NCBI RefSeq assembly: GCF_002288925.2
Contig: NW_022098069.1
Location: forward strand, 79,604,919 to 79,668,918
Length of the DNA: 64,000 nt
From: Delphinapterus leucas
Taxonomy: Eukaryota > Chordata > Mammalia > Artiodactyla > Monodontidae
Direction: 5' to 3'
Shown here: in pieces, positions 1 through 12,146 of the stretch
Numbering within the stretch: position 1 is the first letter of the stretch
Layout: every line of letters begins with the position of its first letter
Made by a program: the position numbers and the translations under genes
The notes under the pieces: generated by a model
What the model saw: the letters and a program-made list of their open reading frames with translations, nothing else
The model's database searches: none
What the model was told of the DNA's origin: nothing

Positions 1-1794
1 ATTGTTTGCCATGGATATTTTAATGTTTAAATAATAATGCAACTTTCTATTGATTTTCCTGATTTCTACTCACAGGGCCCAAAGTAAATAATATGTATGT
101 CATTATTTTTCTGTTTTCTACACAAAGTGATTGACTAACAAGTATGAGAATTGCAAAAACAACTGTATTTTTTATACTTCAAATAAAAATCATTCATATG
201 AGGTAATCATTGGAGACTTTGTAACTTGGGGATAGTAGAGTAAACCAATAATAATTTAAAAAATTTTGACCTTGAATATGATGCCAAAATGCTGAATAAG
301 ACTAAAAGGCATCAGAACCTTCTTAAAGTAGCAGATTATCTTTTAAAGCAAAGAAGATAAAATAGACTCAAAATATAATCTAATACTTCAGTAAAAATGT
401 TTATTAGATTTAAAATGATCATATAAGCATTTTAACTAATTCTTGATCTCTTTTATGCACTCTCTGTTATCATAAAAATGGTCTTAAATGATTTCAATAT
501 TCCATTTGAACTATTATTATAGTATAAATATAGCAAAACCAATAAACTGCTTTCATACAACAAAGGGTCAAAATACAGTCTTATGAAAACCTCTGTTTAT
601 AAAAAATGATCAGCAAGATCTTCTAATAGTTTTGTGTAGTAACTGGCTCTATAATAAAAAGTTAACCTGATCATAAACACTTTGCTTGATTTTACTGGTT
701 ATTATGGGAATTAGCTAGGGCACATAATCATGGTTACTACAAACTGTCCATAGTAATTCTCTAAGGGGCTCTAAAAATACAGAGGGAAATGTTGATATCA
801 CTCATGTTTAAAAAAATTCTTCGTATGTCTTTTTGTACTTTTCTATGTCTTTTCCTAAATGCTGCTGCTTTTAATTTTCTAATATTTTCTCTTTGATATC
901 AAAAGAAATCTGTGACTCTCAACCATAGCACATAATTTTGCCTAGAAAAACAGTATAATTGTACCAAGATCATTCTAAATTATCCCCTTATGCATTTTAA
1001 TATGGACACATCTTATGTGTGCTTATTTGATTGCACAATTAATATTCCTTTAATCACATAATTTCTCATTGTGTAATTTTCTGAGTTCCATTTCCGTCAA
1101 AAGCCTCTTTTAACAAATGCATTCAAATGGAAACCATATCATATATTTGCTTGTGGTTTAATATATTGAATCTATTTAAATTACTACAAGAGTCCTACTT
1201 ATCTATTACCATTAGTTATTTACTTACTGACGCATGTCAGACAGTCCATAAATGTATCCAAAATTAAAATGGTTTTTGAAAGCATGCATCCGATTCTCTG
1301 AGAGATTTTATAAAATGAAAATGTATGTGTGCTGTACTTGTAGATGTTTGATTCACAAAGTCTAGGATGAGTCCCTTGATTTTGGATTTGGGTATATATA
1401 GGTATTCCTAGGGGCTTCAAAAGACATTTGTTATTAGAGTGTTGCTTTTGTACTTAATAAATATTATCTTGTTGAGCTAAAGCATTTTGTAGGCCTTCAA
1501 CTTTTAAAAGTGTTTAAATATGAAACAGCACAGGGAGAAAAAGAAACAAAATCAAAATAAACTCATCTGATAAAATACAAAAGAAATTTTAAAATGTAGT
1601 AAACATTAATTGAAATTGATATTTTTCCAACAAATTGAGACTATATATAATAGCTGTTTTGGCAAAGATTCAAGGAAATATACATTTTATAAACTTTTGG
1701 TGGGACTTGAATTTATATTTCCTGATGGGAAATCAATATGAATTAAAGATTTCACAAATTTCAAAGTCTTTATCAAAGTAATTCTACAGCTTTT
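1..1794. other. AT-rich stretch, nothing assigned
   Basis: I recognise no gene, RNA or repeat family here. Open frames are short (66 codons at most) and show no familiar protein. It could be intergenic or intronic. Confidence 0.5.
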
Positions 1795-3638
1795 TGACAA
1801 AATTCAACATTCATTTATGATAAAAAATTCTCAATAAAGCGGGTATAGAAGGAACATAGCTCATCGTAATAAAGGTCATATATGACAAGTCCATAGCTAA
1901 CACCATGCTCAAAGGTGAAAAGCCGAAAGCATTTTTCTATAAAATTAGGAATAAGACAAGAATGCCCACTCATGTCACTTTTATTCAACACAGTATTGAA
2001 AGTCTTAGCCACTGCAATCATACAAGAAAAAGAAGTAACGGGAATCTAAATTAGAAAGGAAGAAGGAAAACTGTCACTGTTTGCAGATAACATGACACTA
2101 TACATAGAAAATCCTAACAATACCACCAAAAAACTACTAGAACTCACCAATGAATTTGGTAAAGTTGCAGGATACAGAATTAGTATACAGTAATCTGCTG
2201 TGTTTCTATACACTAACAATTAACTACCAGAAAGAGAAATTAAGAAAACAAATTCATTTACCATCACATCAAAAAGAGTAAAATACCTAGGAATAAATCT
2301 AACTGAGGAAGTAAAATTCCTGTATTTGGAAAACTATAAGACACTGATGAAAGAAATTGAAGATGACACAAGCTGAAGATGGAAAGATACACTGTGTTCA
2401 TGGATTGGAAGAATTAACGTTGTTAAAGACCATACTACCCAGGACCATCTAGAGATTTAATGCAACCCCTATCAAAATACCAATGGCATTTTTTACATAA
2501 TTAGAACAAATAATTCTAAAATTTGTAGGGGAACACAAAACACCCCAAATTTTCAAAACAATTTTAAGAAAAAAGAACAAAAGATACTAAGCGCCTTGAT
2601 TTCAAAGTATACTACAAAGCTACAGTAATCAAAACAGTATGGTACTGGCATGAAAACAGACACATAGATAAATGGAAATAGAGAGCCCAGAAAGGAATGC
2701 ACATTTATATGGGCAATTCATCTAAGAAAACAGATGCAAGAATATACAATTGTATACAATATACAGCACCATTTTTCAATAAATGGTGCTGGGAAAACTG
2801 GGCATCTGCAGGCTCAAGAATTAAAGTGGACTACTTTCTTACACCATATACAAAAACAAACTCACGACGGATAAAGACTTAAGTGTAAGACCTGAAACCC
2901 TAAAAATCCTAAAAGAAAACATAGGTGGTATGATCTTTGACATCAGTTTTAGTAGTATATTTTTTTATTTTCTGGATATGTCTTCTCAGGCAAGGGAAAC
3001 AAAAGCAAAAACAAATGGATTACATAAAACTAAAAAGCTTTTGCACATTGAAGGAAACTATCAACAAAAGTAATATGCCTACTGAATGGGAGAAGATAAT
3101 TCCAAATGATACATCCAATAAGGGGTTAATATCCTATATATATGAAGAACTCATACAACCCAAGGTCAAAAAGCAAAGAACCTGATTAAAACATGTGCAG
3201 AGGAACCTGTGTAGACACTTGTGAAAGAAAACATGCAGATGACCAACAGGCACGTGAAAAGATCCTCAACACCACTAATCCTCAGGGAAATGCAAATCAA
3301 AACCACAATGAGATATCACTTCACACCTGTCAGAATGGCTATTATCAAAAAGACAAGAAATATCATACGTTAATGAGTATGTGGAAAAAAAGAGACCCCT
3401 TGTGCACTATTGGTGGGAATGTAAATTGTTGCAGCCACTAGGGAAAGCAGTATGGAGATTCCACAAAAAATTAAAAATAGAACTACCATACAATCCAACA
3501 ATTCTACTCCTGGGTATTTATCTGAAAAAAATAGAAACACTAATTTGAAAAGATAGAGACACCCCTATGTTAATTACAGCATTATTTACAATAGCCAGGA
3601 TACAGAAGCAACCTAAGTGCCCATCAAAAATGAAGTGG
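1795..3638 (+). mobile_element. L1 LINE fragment, ORF2 reverse-transcriptase to C-terminal part
   Basis: The plus strand follows the mammalian L1 ORF2 coding sequence from the palm/thumb part of the reverse transcriptase to the C-terminal region. Recognisable segments include the block around 1990-2110 that ends at a decayed 'gcagataacatgacac' (the F-A-D-D motif region), the 'ggatacagaattag' block near 2170, the 'tactggcatgaaaacagacacatagat' region near 2645, and 'cccatcaaaaatgaa' near 3620. The frame is broken many times, so it encodes nothing. Both ends are missing: there is no 5' UTR or ORF1 on the left, and on the right the match stops where a SINE inserted. Divergence suggests a middle-aged L1. 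Confidence 0.88.
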
Positions 3639-3844
3639 GGCTTCCCTGGTGGCACAGTGGTTGAGAGTCCGCCTGCCGATGCAAGGGACACGGGTTCGTG
3701 CCCCAGTCCGGGAAGATCCCGCATGCTACGGAGCATCTGGGCCCGTGAGCCATGGCTGCTGGGCCTGCGCGTCTGGAGCCTGTGCTCCACAGCGGGAGAG
3801 GCCACAACAGTGAGAGGCCCGCGTACTGCAAAAAAAAAAAAAAA
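3639..3844 (+). mobile_element. CHR-type tRNA-derived SINE
   Basis: It begins with 'ggcttccctggtggcacag', contains an RNA polymerase III B-box-like 'ggttcgtgccc', has the GC-rich body typical of the cetacean subfamily, and ends in about 17 A. An 11-bp target-site duplication (aaatgaagtgg) lies at 3628-3638 and 3845-3855. The left copy is in the L1 fragment. Apparent open frames on both strands here belong to the SINE and code for nothing. Confidence 0.95.
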
Positions 3845-3855
3845 AAATGAAGTGG

Positions 3856-4615
3856 CAATGTAGAAGGCAAAACCTTATTAGATTAGAATGCAGCAAATCA
3901 CTTGTAAGACTGAAAATGTAGAATTTATTTGGAAAAAATTTCTAAAGTGAGAAGTACAATTTTTTTTTGCACATATTAAATAGAAATGTCTGACTCAGTT
4001 GTGAGTTAATCCTTCCCTGTGATTATATCCTTCAGTGTAAATGGTAAATAAAAATAACATTTTGTTAGGAATTTGCAGGATTTTTTTTTAAGTTGAAGAT
4101 ACTACAGTCACTGTACAAGAAATTGCTTTGTTTAAATCTTAAAGAGCCATGTTGTAATTTTGGGTTTCCACTATTCAATCATATGTTAAAGTAATATCTT
4201 TCTACCTTTTTCCATTTTAAAGTTAAACATTTATACAAGCCATGGAGGATTAATAAGAGTTTGAGTGTAGTTGAGCCCCGTCTTGATACTGAACACACTT
4301 TTGTACTAATAATTAACTTGGGAATGGTAGAAGGACACTTAATAATTTTTTAAAAACTTCCCCAGCAACTTAATTTCCTGCTAGTAACTTAATTTTATTT
4401 GATTAAGCAAGAAATTATGGAATGCCTACTATATACTAAATATTAAGCCAAATATTAAAAGAACACATAATTAGGCAACTGTAGATCACTGTAGTACCAT
4501 TTACTAAAGCAATCTGAAGGAAAAAAAAATCATAGGCCTATATATGAGAACTGGATTACTTTGTATCTAGACTCAAAGACTAAATATATGACCACAGTCT
4601 AAGTTAATTTTAATA
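3856..4615. other. AT-rich stretch, nothing assigned
   Basis: Right of the SINE the sequence no longer looks like L1. No gene or repeat family is recognised. Confidence 0.45.
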
Positions 4616-5022
4616 CAGGTCTACCCCCCTTTTCAAGTTTGCTTTACACCACTTTTACGAAAGACCTACATTAGTACCTGATTTTGCTAACTGAGAGAAA
4701 TCTGAAGAGGATTTTTGCTTTGGTGAAAAGGGAAAATAGCGTCCAGCATTTGTTTTGCAGGAGCCATTATAGAGGCAACATGCACCCTGAACAGTGAGAG
4801 TGGCGCCACCAAGCTCCTTCCCCGGGAACTACACTCAGCATCTCAGCATCAAGCCACCATAGCCTAGACGTGTATCTGTGGGCATCTGTGCTTTATGTCA
4901 GTTTGTTTTGTGCATCTATTACGAACATGTGGCCTAAGGTAGTTGCTTCTTTGCTTTATGCCATTTCAGTTTACAAAAGGTCTCATAGGAAAGCTCTGCT
5001 TCCTGAAAACAGGGGAAATCTG
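4616..5022. mobile_element. Tigger/mariner-like MITE (non-autonomous DNA transposon)
   Basis: The 407-bp unit starts 'caggtctacccccc' and ends with a sequence whose reverse complement is 'cagatttcccctgttttca', giving imperfect terminal inverted repeats of about 25 bp. It is flanked on both sides by TA (4614-4615 and 5023-5024), the expected target duplication of Tc1/mariner/pogo elements. No transposase frame is present. The 78-codon open frame inside does not resemble a known protein. The exact family name was not recalled. Confidence 0.72.
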
Positions 5023-5024
5023 TA

Positions 5025-6500
5025 TAAGATTTATGGAATTTCTCTATGCATCAGTCAAAAATGCTACTTTTTATTGTCCAGTGATGATTTCCCTAAAGCT
5101 TCATAAGGAAATGGCTTAGTAAATAGGTATAGCCAGCCTAGGTGATGTATTTTTATGAGTTCTGGGAAGACCATTCCCTAAAAGGTTAACTCAGCTACCT
5201 GTTTGATACTTCCCTGAATTATATCAAAGTGGGACACAGTAGGCTAAACGTTTAAATATCCTTCAAAAACAAGAACAATGAAAATAATGTAAGGTGAGTT
5301 GTAAATAGAGTACAGTAAGAGATTAGAGCCGTATGATTGCCTAATGAATACATATTTATTCATGGGTAAATTCATTTTGAAAAATCAAACTTTACGTTAA
5401 ATGATATTATATCCTCCTTTTTCAAGAAGGCTCAAGATTTTGTTGAATATAAAATAGTAAAATCCTGTCATTCTGGAGAGTATATCTTCTTCCTCAGATT
5501 CAACTGTTCTGCTCAATGAGCCCTTTCGCTAAGTAAAATAGCAATAGTATAGTTTAGGAGAGAATTAAAATGTATGCTAATCCAAGTAAATGTGGACACA
5601 TATCCGTTGGCTCATTGCATGCACTCTCTTCAGGGAGCACATATGAAGTCACTGAGGGCACATAATTTCTGCATAGATTTTGCACTGTGAAACGTCAGTT
5701 GGCTGGCTTCATTACAGTTAAAAGTTATTTGTAAACACTTTATGCATTTATTACTTTGCAAGCCATCTTCAGTGAATGAACATGTTCTGTGACTTACTTA
5801 TTCTGTCTTACAGTTTACAAATACCGACAGTGAAACTCTATGTATGAGTGTAAACTGTTTATAAATTTATAAGCTTGTATGGCATGGTACTGGAACCAAT
5901 GATTTTTAACAATTTAAATAGTTCTGAATAAAATGACAGCAGTGATGTTTATTTTGAAAATAAGAATATACCCCCCCATTTTTTTTTTTTTTTTGGCCTA
6001 GGTAAATTGAGGGTTGTCTTTGGAAACTTATTTTATTATAGTTTAATGTATCTGATCAAAATGTTAGGAATGATTATCCCATATAATATTTTTTTAATTT
6101 TGAAGAGATGTTAAAAGTATAGGAAGTGTTTGGGAATAAGGGGGGTCATTAAATAAAATTAAAGCTTTGGATTGAATATTCAGGAATTTTAGACAGCATT
6201 TGCTGCAATGTACTTAAAAATTAGAAGAACAAAAATTTATTTTGAACAATGTATCTTTTCTTTTACCTTTTAAATGTGTTTTTAAAAATACATTTGTAGA
6301 GTAATACACATTATTTTTTTCTGTTCTAGATACAAATTTTTCTAGTATGTTAAATGAGGATGTTAGTTTCTTAAACTCTCATCCTCACTTGAAGAAAACA
6401 CTTGTACTCCTCTAAACCTCTCAAAAGACTTTACTCATAATGTTCGGTTAAATTATTCTTTAGTGTTTATGTAGCCACAATTCTGCAGATGTTCAGATTT

Positions 6501-6502
<2 letters not shown>
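5025..6502. other. AT-rich stretch, nothing assigned
   Basis: Contains a short C-run followed by a T-run near 5971-5994 but no recognisable gene or repeat family. Confidence 0.45.

Positions 6503-6538
<36 letters not shown>
6503..6538. repeat. (AC)n microsatellite
   Basis: Eighteen uninterrupted AC units, likely length-polymorphic. Confidence 0.97.
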
Positions 6539-6542
<4 letters not shown>

Positions 6543-7354
6543 TCCCCTAAGAAATACTCTTGACCCTATTCTACTCTAAATTCTTTTTTCTCTGAATCAT
6601 GTAAGTTTTCTCTTATTTCTTTCAATAAAACACATCCTTCAGCAGTTTTTAATGAACAGAAGTATGAAGCATTTTCTATGGCTGAAAATATCTTCATTTT
6701 ACCCTATTTGCAAGTAGCTTTCAATTATTATTGTGATTTTTTCCAAAGTATTAACACCACAATTAGCTTTCAAGACATATTTATTTCATGAAACATTTCC
6801 TTTCCTTTTTTATATAGTACTGTTTCTATTCATGGTTACAGTATCTTCCCATAATTGTGATATGAATTATAGTTTTTTGTTGAAGTTTAACTCTGCTTTA
6901 GGAGCTTTTGTTTATGTTTTGATCTCTATAAATTCACGGTAAACTCCTCTTATTTTTCATTCTTTTCTTTTTTATATTTTCAGTTGAGGGCCTTAAAAAC
7001 TGTTTTGAAGCATGAGAAAGATGAAACGGCTGGAGGGTTACAATCTAGTTTTTCAAATAAACTAGTGACTGTTTCACTGGAGCTCACTATGGCAGTGTGT
7101 CCTCCTAATTGGCCAGTTTGAACTGGCTGCTCATTTCTGGGGCCCCAGTGGAAAGAAAGGGAATAAAGAGTATGTAGATTTTCACTTACTAAAGAGTATA
7201 GGAATACATCCTACAGGTGATTAAAATGTTACTTAGATCTAGTTTCCCCATTTTCTTGGTATTCTTACATCTAAAATATTGTTTTGTTTTACTTTTTATG
7301 GATTAGTATCTCCAGAAAAGAAATCCCTTACCTTAAACCACAATTGCAAAGGGG
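6539..7354. other. Unassigned stretch
   Basis: A slightly more GC-balanced patch lies near 7010-7170. No gene, splice-flanked exon or repeat family was recognised. Confidence 0.45.
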
Positions 7355-7438
7355 TTTTAGTCTTGACACAAAACAATAAAGGAGAGCATCTAAGTGTTTT
7401 AGTCTTGACACAAAACAATAAAAGAGAGCATCTAAGTG
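7355..7438. repeat. 42-bp direct tandem duplication
   Basis: Two adjacent copies of a unit beginning 'ttttagtcttgacacaaaac' (7355-7396 and 7397-7438) differ at one site. This is a local duplication, not a known satellite. Confidence 0.93.
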
Positions 7439-7537
7439 TATAAGTGTTTCTTGTATAATAGTTCAACTCTGCTTTTAAATCCATAAATCTTTCACTTTTA
7501 AAGCTACTTGTACCTTCAATTTCTGAGGCTTCTTGGC

Positions 7538-7743
7538 TTTTTTTTTTTTTTTTTTTGCGCGGGCCTCTCACTGTTGTGGCCTCTCCCGCTGCGGAGCACA
7601 GGCTCCGGACGCGCAGGCTCAGCGGCCATGGCTCACGGGCCCAGCCCCTCCGCGGCATGTGGGATCCTCCCGGACCGGGGCACGAACCCGCGTCCCCTGC
7701 ATCGGCAGGCAGACTCTCGACCACTGCGCCACCAGGGAAGCCC
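7538..7743 (-). mobile_element. CHR-type SINE, minus strand
   Basis: It reads as a T-run (7538-7556) followed by the reverse complement of the GC-rich CHR body, ending at the inverted 'cttccctgg' head. The 9-bp target-site duplication 'cttcttggc' is at 7529-7537 and 7744-7752. The 202-codon minus-strand frame that spans it (7296-7904) is a passenger frame. Confidence 0.95.
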
Positions 7744-7752
7744 CTTCTTGGC

Positions 7753-8576
7753 ATTTTTTGAGTCCAATTTAAGACTTGTTGGCTTGTCTTTCTGTAGTAG
7801 ATGAAGTCACTGTCTCCATTCTGCAAAATTACCATTTGTTCTTCCATTTCCAACGATTGTTGATGTTGCTTATCTCCTATCATTTTCTCTTCCATTTTCT
7901 TCATACTTGTGGGTTTTATGTATTTTTATTCTTGCCATATTATTAGTTGATTAATCAGGCAAGCGGGGATAACCAATTCTATTCTACATGCTAAATGTCT
8001 TTTTCATATTTCACTGAATTGTAGAGAGGAAGTAGAGATAAGCCAATGTGTTCCACATACCACATAACTTTCTAAAATATTTCTTTGGATTATTTTTTGC
8101 AGTGTGATCTCTCCTTTTACCTTATGTATTTGTACATTTGTGCACTATGTGTGCCTGTGTGTTTCTCTTTGGAAACCTACAAGTTTGGTTTTCAAATAAT
8201 CTAGTGCTTATTTTTTTTGCCTTTAAATTTATATCTTAAATCTCATGTTTTATTTATAAGTTTCAGAAAGTATCTATTGATGCCCTATAGTAAAAAAAAG
8301 AAAAAAAATGAGGCAATCATCTTTTCTACATTCCTTTCACCTCTCTTTCCCTAAACTTGCATTTTGTCATTTATTCTTTTAACTAAAAGTTCAAACTCAA
8401 TCTTTCTCTTTACTCCTCTTGCTCTTTCTACATCAGCTGATAATTATCTGTTTTTATAAAACTGTGGATTATTTGTCTGCTTCTTCAGACAGTTTTTCAT
8501 TGTGATACATGCAAGACGGTCTCATACCTCCAAATGATTAAAATAAATTTTGGAAAATTGCTGAATTCTTATACTT
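7753..8576. other. AT-rich stretch, nothing assigned
   Basis: No gene or repeat recognised. Confidence 0.45.
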
Positions 8577-8616
8577 GTCATTCATACAGTTTTATAGTCA
8601 TTCATACAGTTTTATA
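8577..8616. repeat. 20-bp direct tandem duplication
   Basis: 'gtcattcatacagttttata' occurs twice, back to back and identical. Confidence 0.95.
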
Positions 8617-8829
8617 ACTGGCCTGACCTAGGTTACTTTCCCATTTATTTGGCAAGAATAACGTTAGAGGATGTTGTGATTGATAAACTCGTATGTATCA
8701 ATATGACAAGGAGAGGGGTCACCTTGATTCCCAAAAAGAATGTGGTGTAGTCTCACAAATATTATATGTGTTCACTATTTTTAATATTGTACTTTTACAT
8801 TTTCAAGATTTATAGCATTAGTAAGTTAC

Positions 8830-9340
8830 TAGGTAAACTATAGTGTGCCTGAGGTCCTGAAAATCAGCCATAGGTTTGATGATTCACTAGAAGTATTCAG
8901 AGGACACAGCATATAGTCACACTTACAGCTAAGATTCATTACAGTGAAACGATACAAAGCCAAATCAGCAAAGGCAGATGGGACAAAGTGCAGAGGAAAT
9001 TAGTGCCAGCTTCTCCCAGTTGAGTCACAAAGGAAGTGCTTAATTCTGCCAGCAAGAAGTAGTGACAACACAGCACATGTGTGAAAGGTCCAGGGTTTTT
9101 CTTGGGGTCTGATCACATAGGCACTCTCTGCCTAGGAAGAACCAAAAATCAAGACTCCCAGAAGGAAAGCAGGTGTTCACTATAAAACCATATTGCTTAC
9201 AAACAGGTTAGGCATAGTTCAGGTACATTCCTATCTGTTTGGGGAATAGCTGGAATACTCCTGAAATCCAAGTTTCCATATGCCAGCCAAGGGCCAAACT
9301 GACAAGCAGGCTTTTCTAAAATTAGTAGCCTTAAGCCTGC
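8830..9340 (-). mobile_element. Ancient LTR-like repeat, probably antisense ERV-class LTR
   Basis: The wording from 'gattcactagaag' through 'acagctaagattcattacag', 'ggttttt cttggggtctgatc' and 'gactcccagaaggaaagcag' matches a repeat I have seen widely in placental genomes and take to be an ERVL-type LTR. The 'attcattaca' segment reverses to an ATGAAT-like, decayed poly(A)-signal region, which suggests minus orientation. Edges and family are uncertain. Confidence 0.42.
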
Positions 9341-9529
9341 TATGGTAACTTTTTTCTACACACATAATTCTCAGTTATTAACCTTAGTTCTCTAGATGTA
9401 ACCAAATTTAATACTATTGGTCATTTCAAATACCACAGTTTCTCCAATCTTGAGCTCTCTGTTTTAATTCAATTTTTTATTGGATGAATTTTATCAAGAT
9501 ATTTCATCAGAAAGAATAGATGAGCCTAT

Positions 9530-9665
9530 ACAGAACAGTGGTTTAGAGCACTGGACCTGGAGTTTCAAGTTTATAAGATAAAAATCCATACTTTTTGTGT
9601 GATATTGGTTACCTAACCTAAACTCTCAGCTTCCTTACTTATGGAATGAGATTAACAATTGGTTT
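9530..9665 (+). mobile_element. MIR SINE fragment
   Basis: 'acagtggtttagagcactgga' followed by 'gttacctaacctaaactctcag' and 'ccttacttatggaatgag' fits the MIR core and its downstream region, well diverged. Confidence 0.8.
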
Positions 9666-10079
9666 TTCTTTCATTTCTTTTTTGACTGCACCTTGTCTAT
9701 GAGCTAACAAACCACAATATTTCTTTGAGAATACCAAGAATTTTTGTCAGAAAAATTTTCTGCATTTTTAAGACCTCCTTTTGTCTGTGTATGCTTTAAT
9801 CAACATTGTTTGCTATATCCTTTTATAACTTTACTTTTCTTTTTGTGCCTCTATGCATGTGGCTCTTGCTGTTTCTTTATCCTTCACGTTGTCTGAAGCC
9901 AAGTCTCTCTGGGCCTCTGGTTTGCTCATTGTAGTGTAAGGGCAGGACAGGGAGAACAAGCAGGCTCCACAGGCATCTTTAATACAGATAATTTTTAAAT
10001 TTCCCTACCACAGCTGCTGAGACCTCTCTTCCAAGGGCATATATCTGTGCTCTTCTCAGTGTTTTTCCTGTTAATAATG
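9666..10079. other. Unassigned stretch
   Basis: Nothing recognised. It may include the beginning of the LTR to its right. Confidence 0.35.
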
Positions 10080-10860
10080 ATTACAACCTGCATCCCACCT
10101 CCCCACCATGGACCAAGAGAGCCTGGAAGTTCTCAGCTTGACTAAACTTTAGACAAGTTTAAAGAGGCCCTGACCTCCGTTTTCTCTGAGCATTTACTTT
10201 AGATAACTTGCATTTGTATATTCTTTCTCTGCTCCTTTGAGATGTAAATTTTCACCCAGCCTCTTGCTAGTTTTACAACCCAGGAATATCTTTCTCAAGG
10301 ACCTGGGAGCCATCTCTTTGAAATGTGATGATCAAGAAAACAGTGCCTCTATCTTCCAGTCTCAGAGGGAGAGTAGGAGCCTAACTTCAATCAGTGCCAA
10401 TTAGCAAACACAGATGGCTTAATCACTTTGACCTACATCTCCCCCTTAATATCCTCCAGCAAATTTCCACTATCTCAGCCCAGCTCTTAAAAATGCTGGC
10501 ACTTTTTGATGCAATCTCTTATGTGCAGAATGGATAAACAATAAGGTCCTACTGTGTAGCACAGGGAACTATATTTAATATCCTGTGATAAACCATAATG
10601 GAAAAGAATATGAAAAAGAATGTATATATATGTACAATACAACTGAATCACTTTGCTGTACAGCAGAAATTAACACAACATTGTAAATCGCATATGTTTC
10701 AATTAAACAAAAAAAAACCTCTCCCACTTTTTGTTTCAGCACAGTTCAGTTCAACCTCCCTTCACTACTGGGAATGTAATGCACAGCAACAGTTTTGAAT
10801 AAAGTCTTCCTTGACCATTTAACTCTGTCAGGTGCAATTTCTCTTCGACACCATTAAAAA
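10080..10860 (+). mobile_element. ERV-type LTR, split by an L1 tail
   Basis: Two halves, about 10080-10508 and 10725-10860, read as one LTR. The left half has a 'gaggccctgacctccgttttc' stretch and a 'cccaggaatatctttctcaag' stretch that I recall from a placental LTR. The right half has a canonical poly(A) signal AATAAA (10798-10803), followed by a U5-like segment ending near 'cgacacc'. No internal retroviral genes adjoin it, so it looks like a solo LTR. Family is not named. Confidence 0.5.
10509..10724 (+). mobile_element. 5'-truncated L1, 3' tail only, nested in LTR
   Basis: Contains the cetartiodactyl L1 3' end: 'gtcctactgtgtagcacagg', 'gctgtacagcagaaattaac' and 'caacattgtaaatc', then an A-run. 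The 9-bp target-site duplication 'cactttttg' is at 10500-10508 and 10725-10733. Confidence 0.88.
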
Positions 10861-10869
10861 TCCCCCGTC

Positions 10870-11590
10870 CAATGTTACCCTGCTGTATTTTCTCTCTGTT
10901 TCACATCACTAATCATCTTTTTATATAATTTATTTATTTATGTTTATTGTTCATTGTCTAACTTCTACTAAAATGCAAGTTTTGCAAGTATAGGAATTTT
11001 TACCTGCTTTTCTCTTTCCCCCACTAATATATCCCAAATGCTAGAAAAATACTACCTGAATCAAAGTATTGATACATTATAGATACAAAGTACTGTATTT
11101 AAAGTATTCTTCTTAGTTTGAAATTTGGAATCTGAGATGTTTTCTAGTTTCACTGACACTAACTTTATCCTTTACTTTTCCATGATATTCTTGTCTTCAA
11201 TTGGTTTCAGAGAATGGAGTGCCTAAGAAATGTCTTTAATACTACATTCTCAACCCAAAGGCTGTTATTGTATTTTAAAACTAATAAATTTTTATTAAAA
11301 TATATTTAAGGAAGACTTATCTAATCTACTTATTAATTCATTACTTACTCTGTGTAACAGTACTCGCTAAATGAACACATATTTTTTCATTGGTCCTTTA
11401 AAGTTTGCATAAAATGTGTATAGTTTGCATAAAGTGTGTATAGGAGGTAAGAATCTTATTTATTCCACTTCTTTGACTGAATCCAAGCAACTAACTATTC
11501 AAAACAACAGAATTTTTCACATTTACTTAAGGTGATGATTTTTCATCCCTACCTTATAAACCCCACCAACAAATCAATGTCCAGGTTTAA
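10870..11590. other. AT-rich stretch, nothing assigned
   Basis: No gene or repeat recognised apart from a short direct repeat of 'agtttgcataaa' near 11403-11433. Confidence 0.45.
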
Positions 11591-11607
11591 GAGTGCCCAA
11601 GGGTGGG

Positions 11608-11924
11608 GGGCTTCCCTGGTGGTGCAGGGGTTAAGAATCCACCTGCCAATGCAGGGGACACGGGTTCGAGCCCTGGTCAGGGAAGATTCCACATGCCACG
11701 GAGCAACTAAGCCCATGCGCCACAACTACTGAGCCTGTGCTCTAGGGTCCGCGTACCACAACTACTGAAGCCCGCTCACCTACAGCCCATGCTCTGCAAC
11801 AAGAGAAGCCATCGCAATGAGAAGCCCGGTCACTGCAACGAAGAGCAGCTCCTGATCGCCGCAACTAGAGAAAAACCCGCACGCAGCAATGAAGACCCAA
11901 CGCAGCCAGAAAAAAAAAAAAAAA
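11608..11924 (+). mobile_element. CHR-1-like long SINE
   Basis: A tRNA-derived head ('cttccctggtggtgcagggg', 'gggttcgagccc') is followed by a long body with repeated 'cacaactactga' units and 'cgcaatgagaagcc', ending in about 14 A. At about 317 bp it is longer than the GC-rich copies elsewhere. Target-site duplication 'gagtgcccaag' lies at 11591-11601 and 11925-11935; seven extra bases separate the left copy from the SINE head. Confidence 0.9.
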
Positions 11925-11936
11925 GAGTGCCCAAGA

Positions 11937-12136
11937 GGGACTTCCCTGGCAGTCCAGTGGTTAAGACTTCATCTTCCAATGCAGGGGGTGCGGGTTTGAT
12001 CCCTGGTCAGGGAGCTAAGATCCCACATGCCTCGCAGCCAAAAAACCAAAACAGAAAACAGAAACAATATTGTAACAAATTCAATAAAGACTTTAAAAAT
12101 GGTCCACATCAAAAACAAAAATCTTATAAAAAAAAA
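11937..12136 (+). mobile_element. Second tRNA-derived SINE with a different 3' tail
   Basis: The head 'gggacttccctggcagtcc' and 'gcgggtttgatccctgg' is tRNA-derived. The 3' part contains 'ttcaataaagactttaaaaa', then an A-rich end. This body differs from the other copies, so it is a separate subfamily. It starts directly after the previous SINE's right target duplication and is followed by a further copy, 'agtgcccaag' (12137-12146). Confidence 0.9.
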
Positions 12137-12146
12137 AGTGCCCAAG

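Noticed and set aside
7296..7904. 202-codon minus-strand open frame
   Set aside because: It runs through a CHR SINE and its T-run. The middle third is SINE translation, and the same peptide recurs in other SINE copies.
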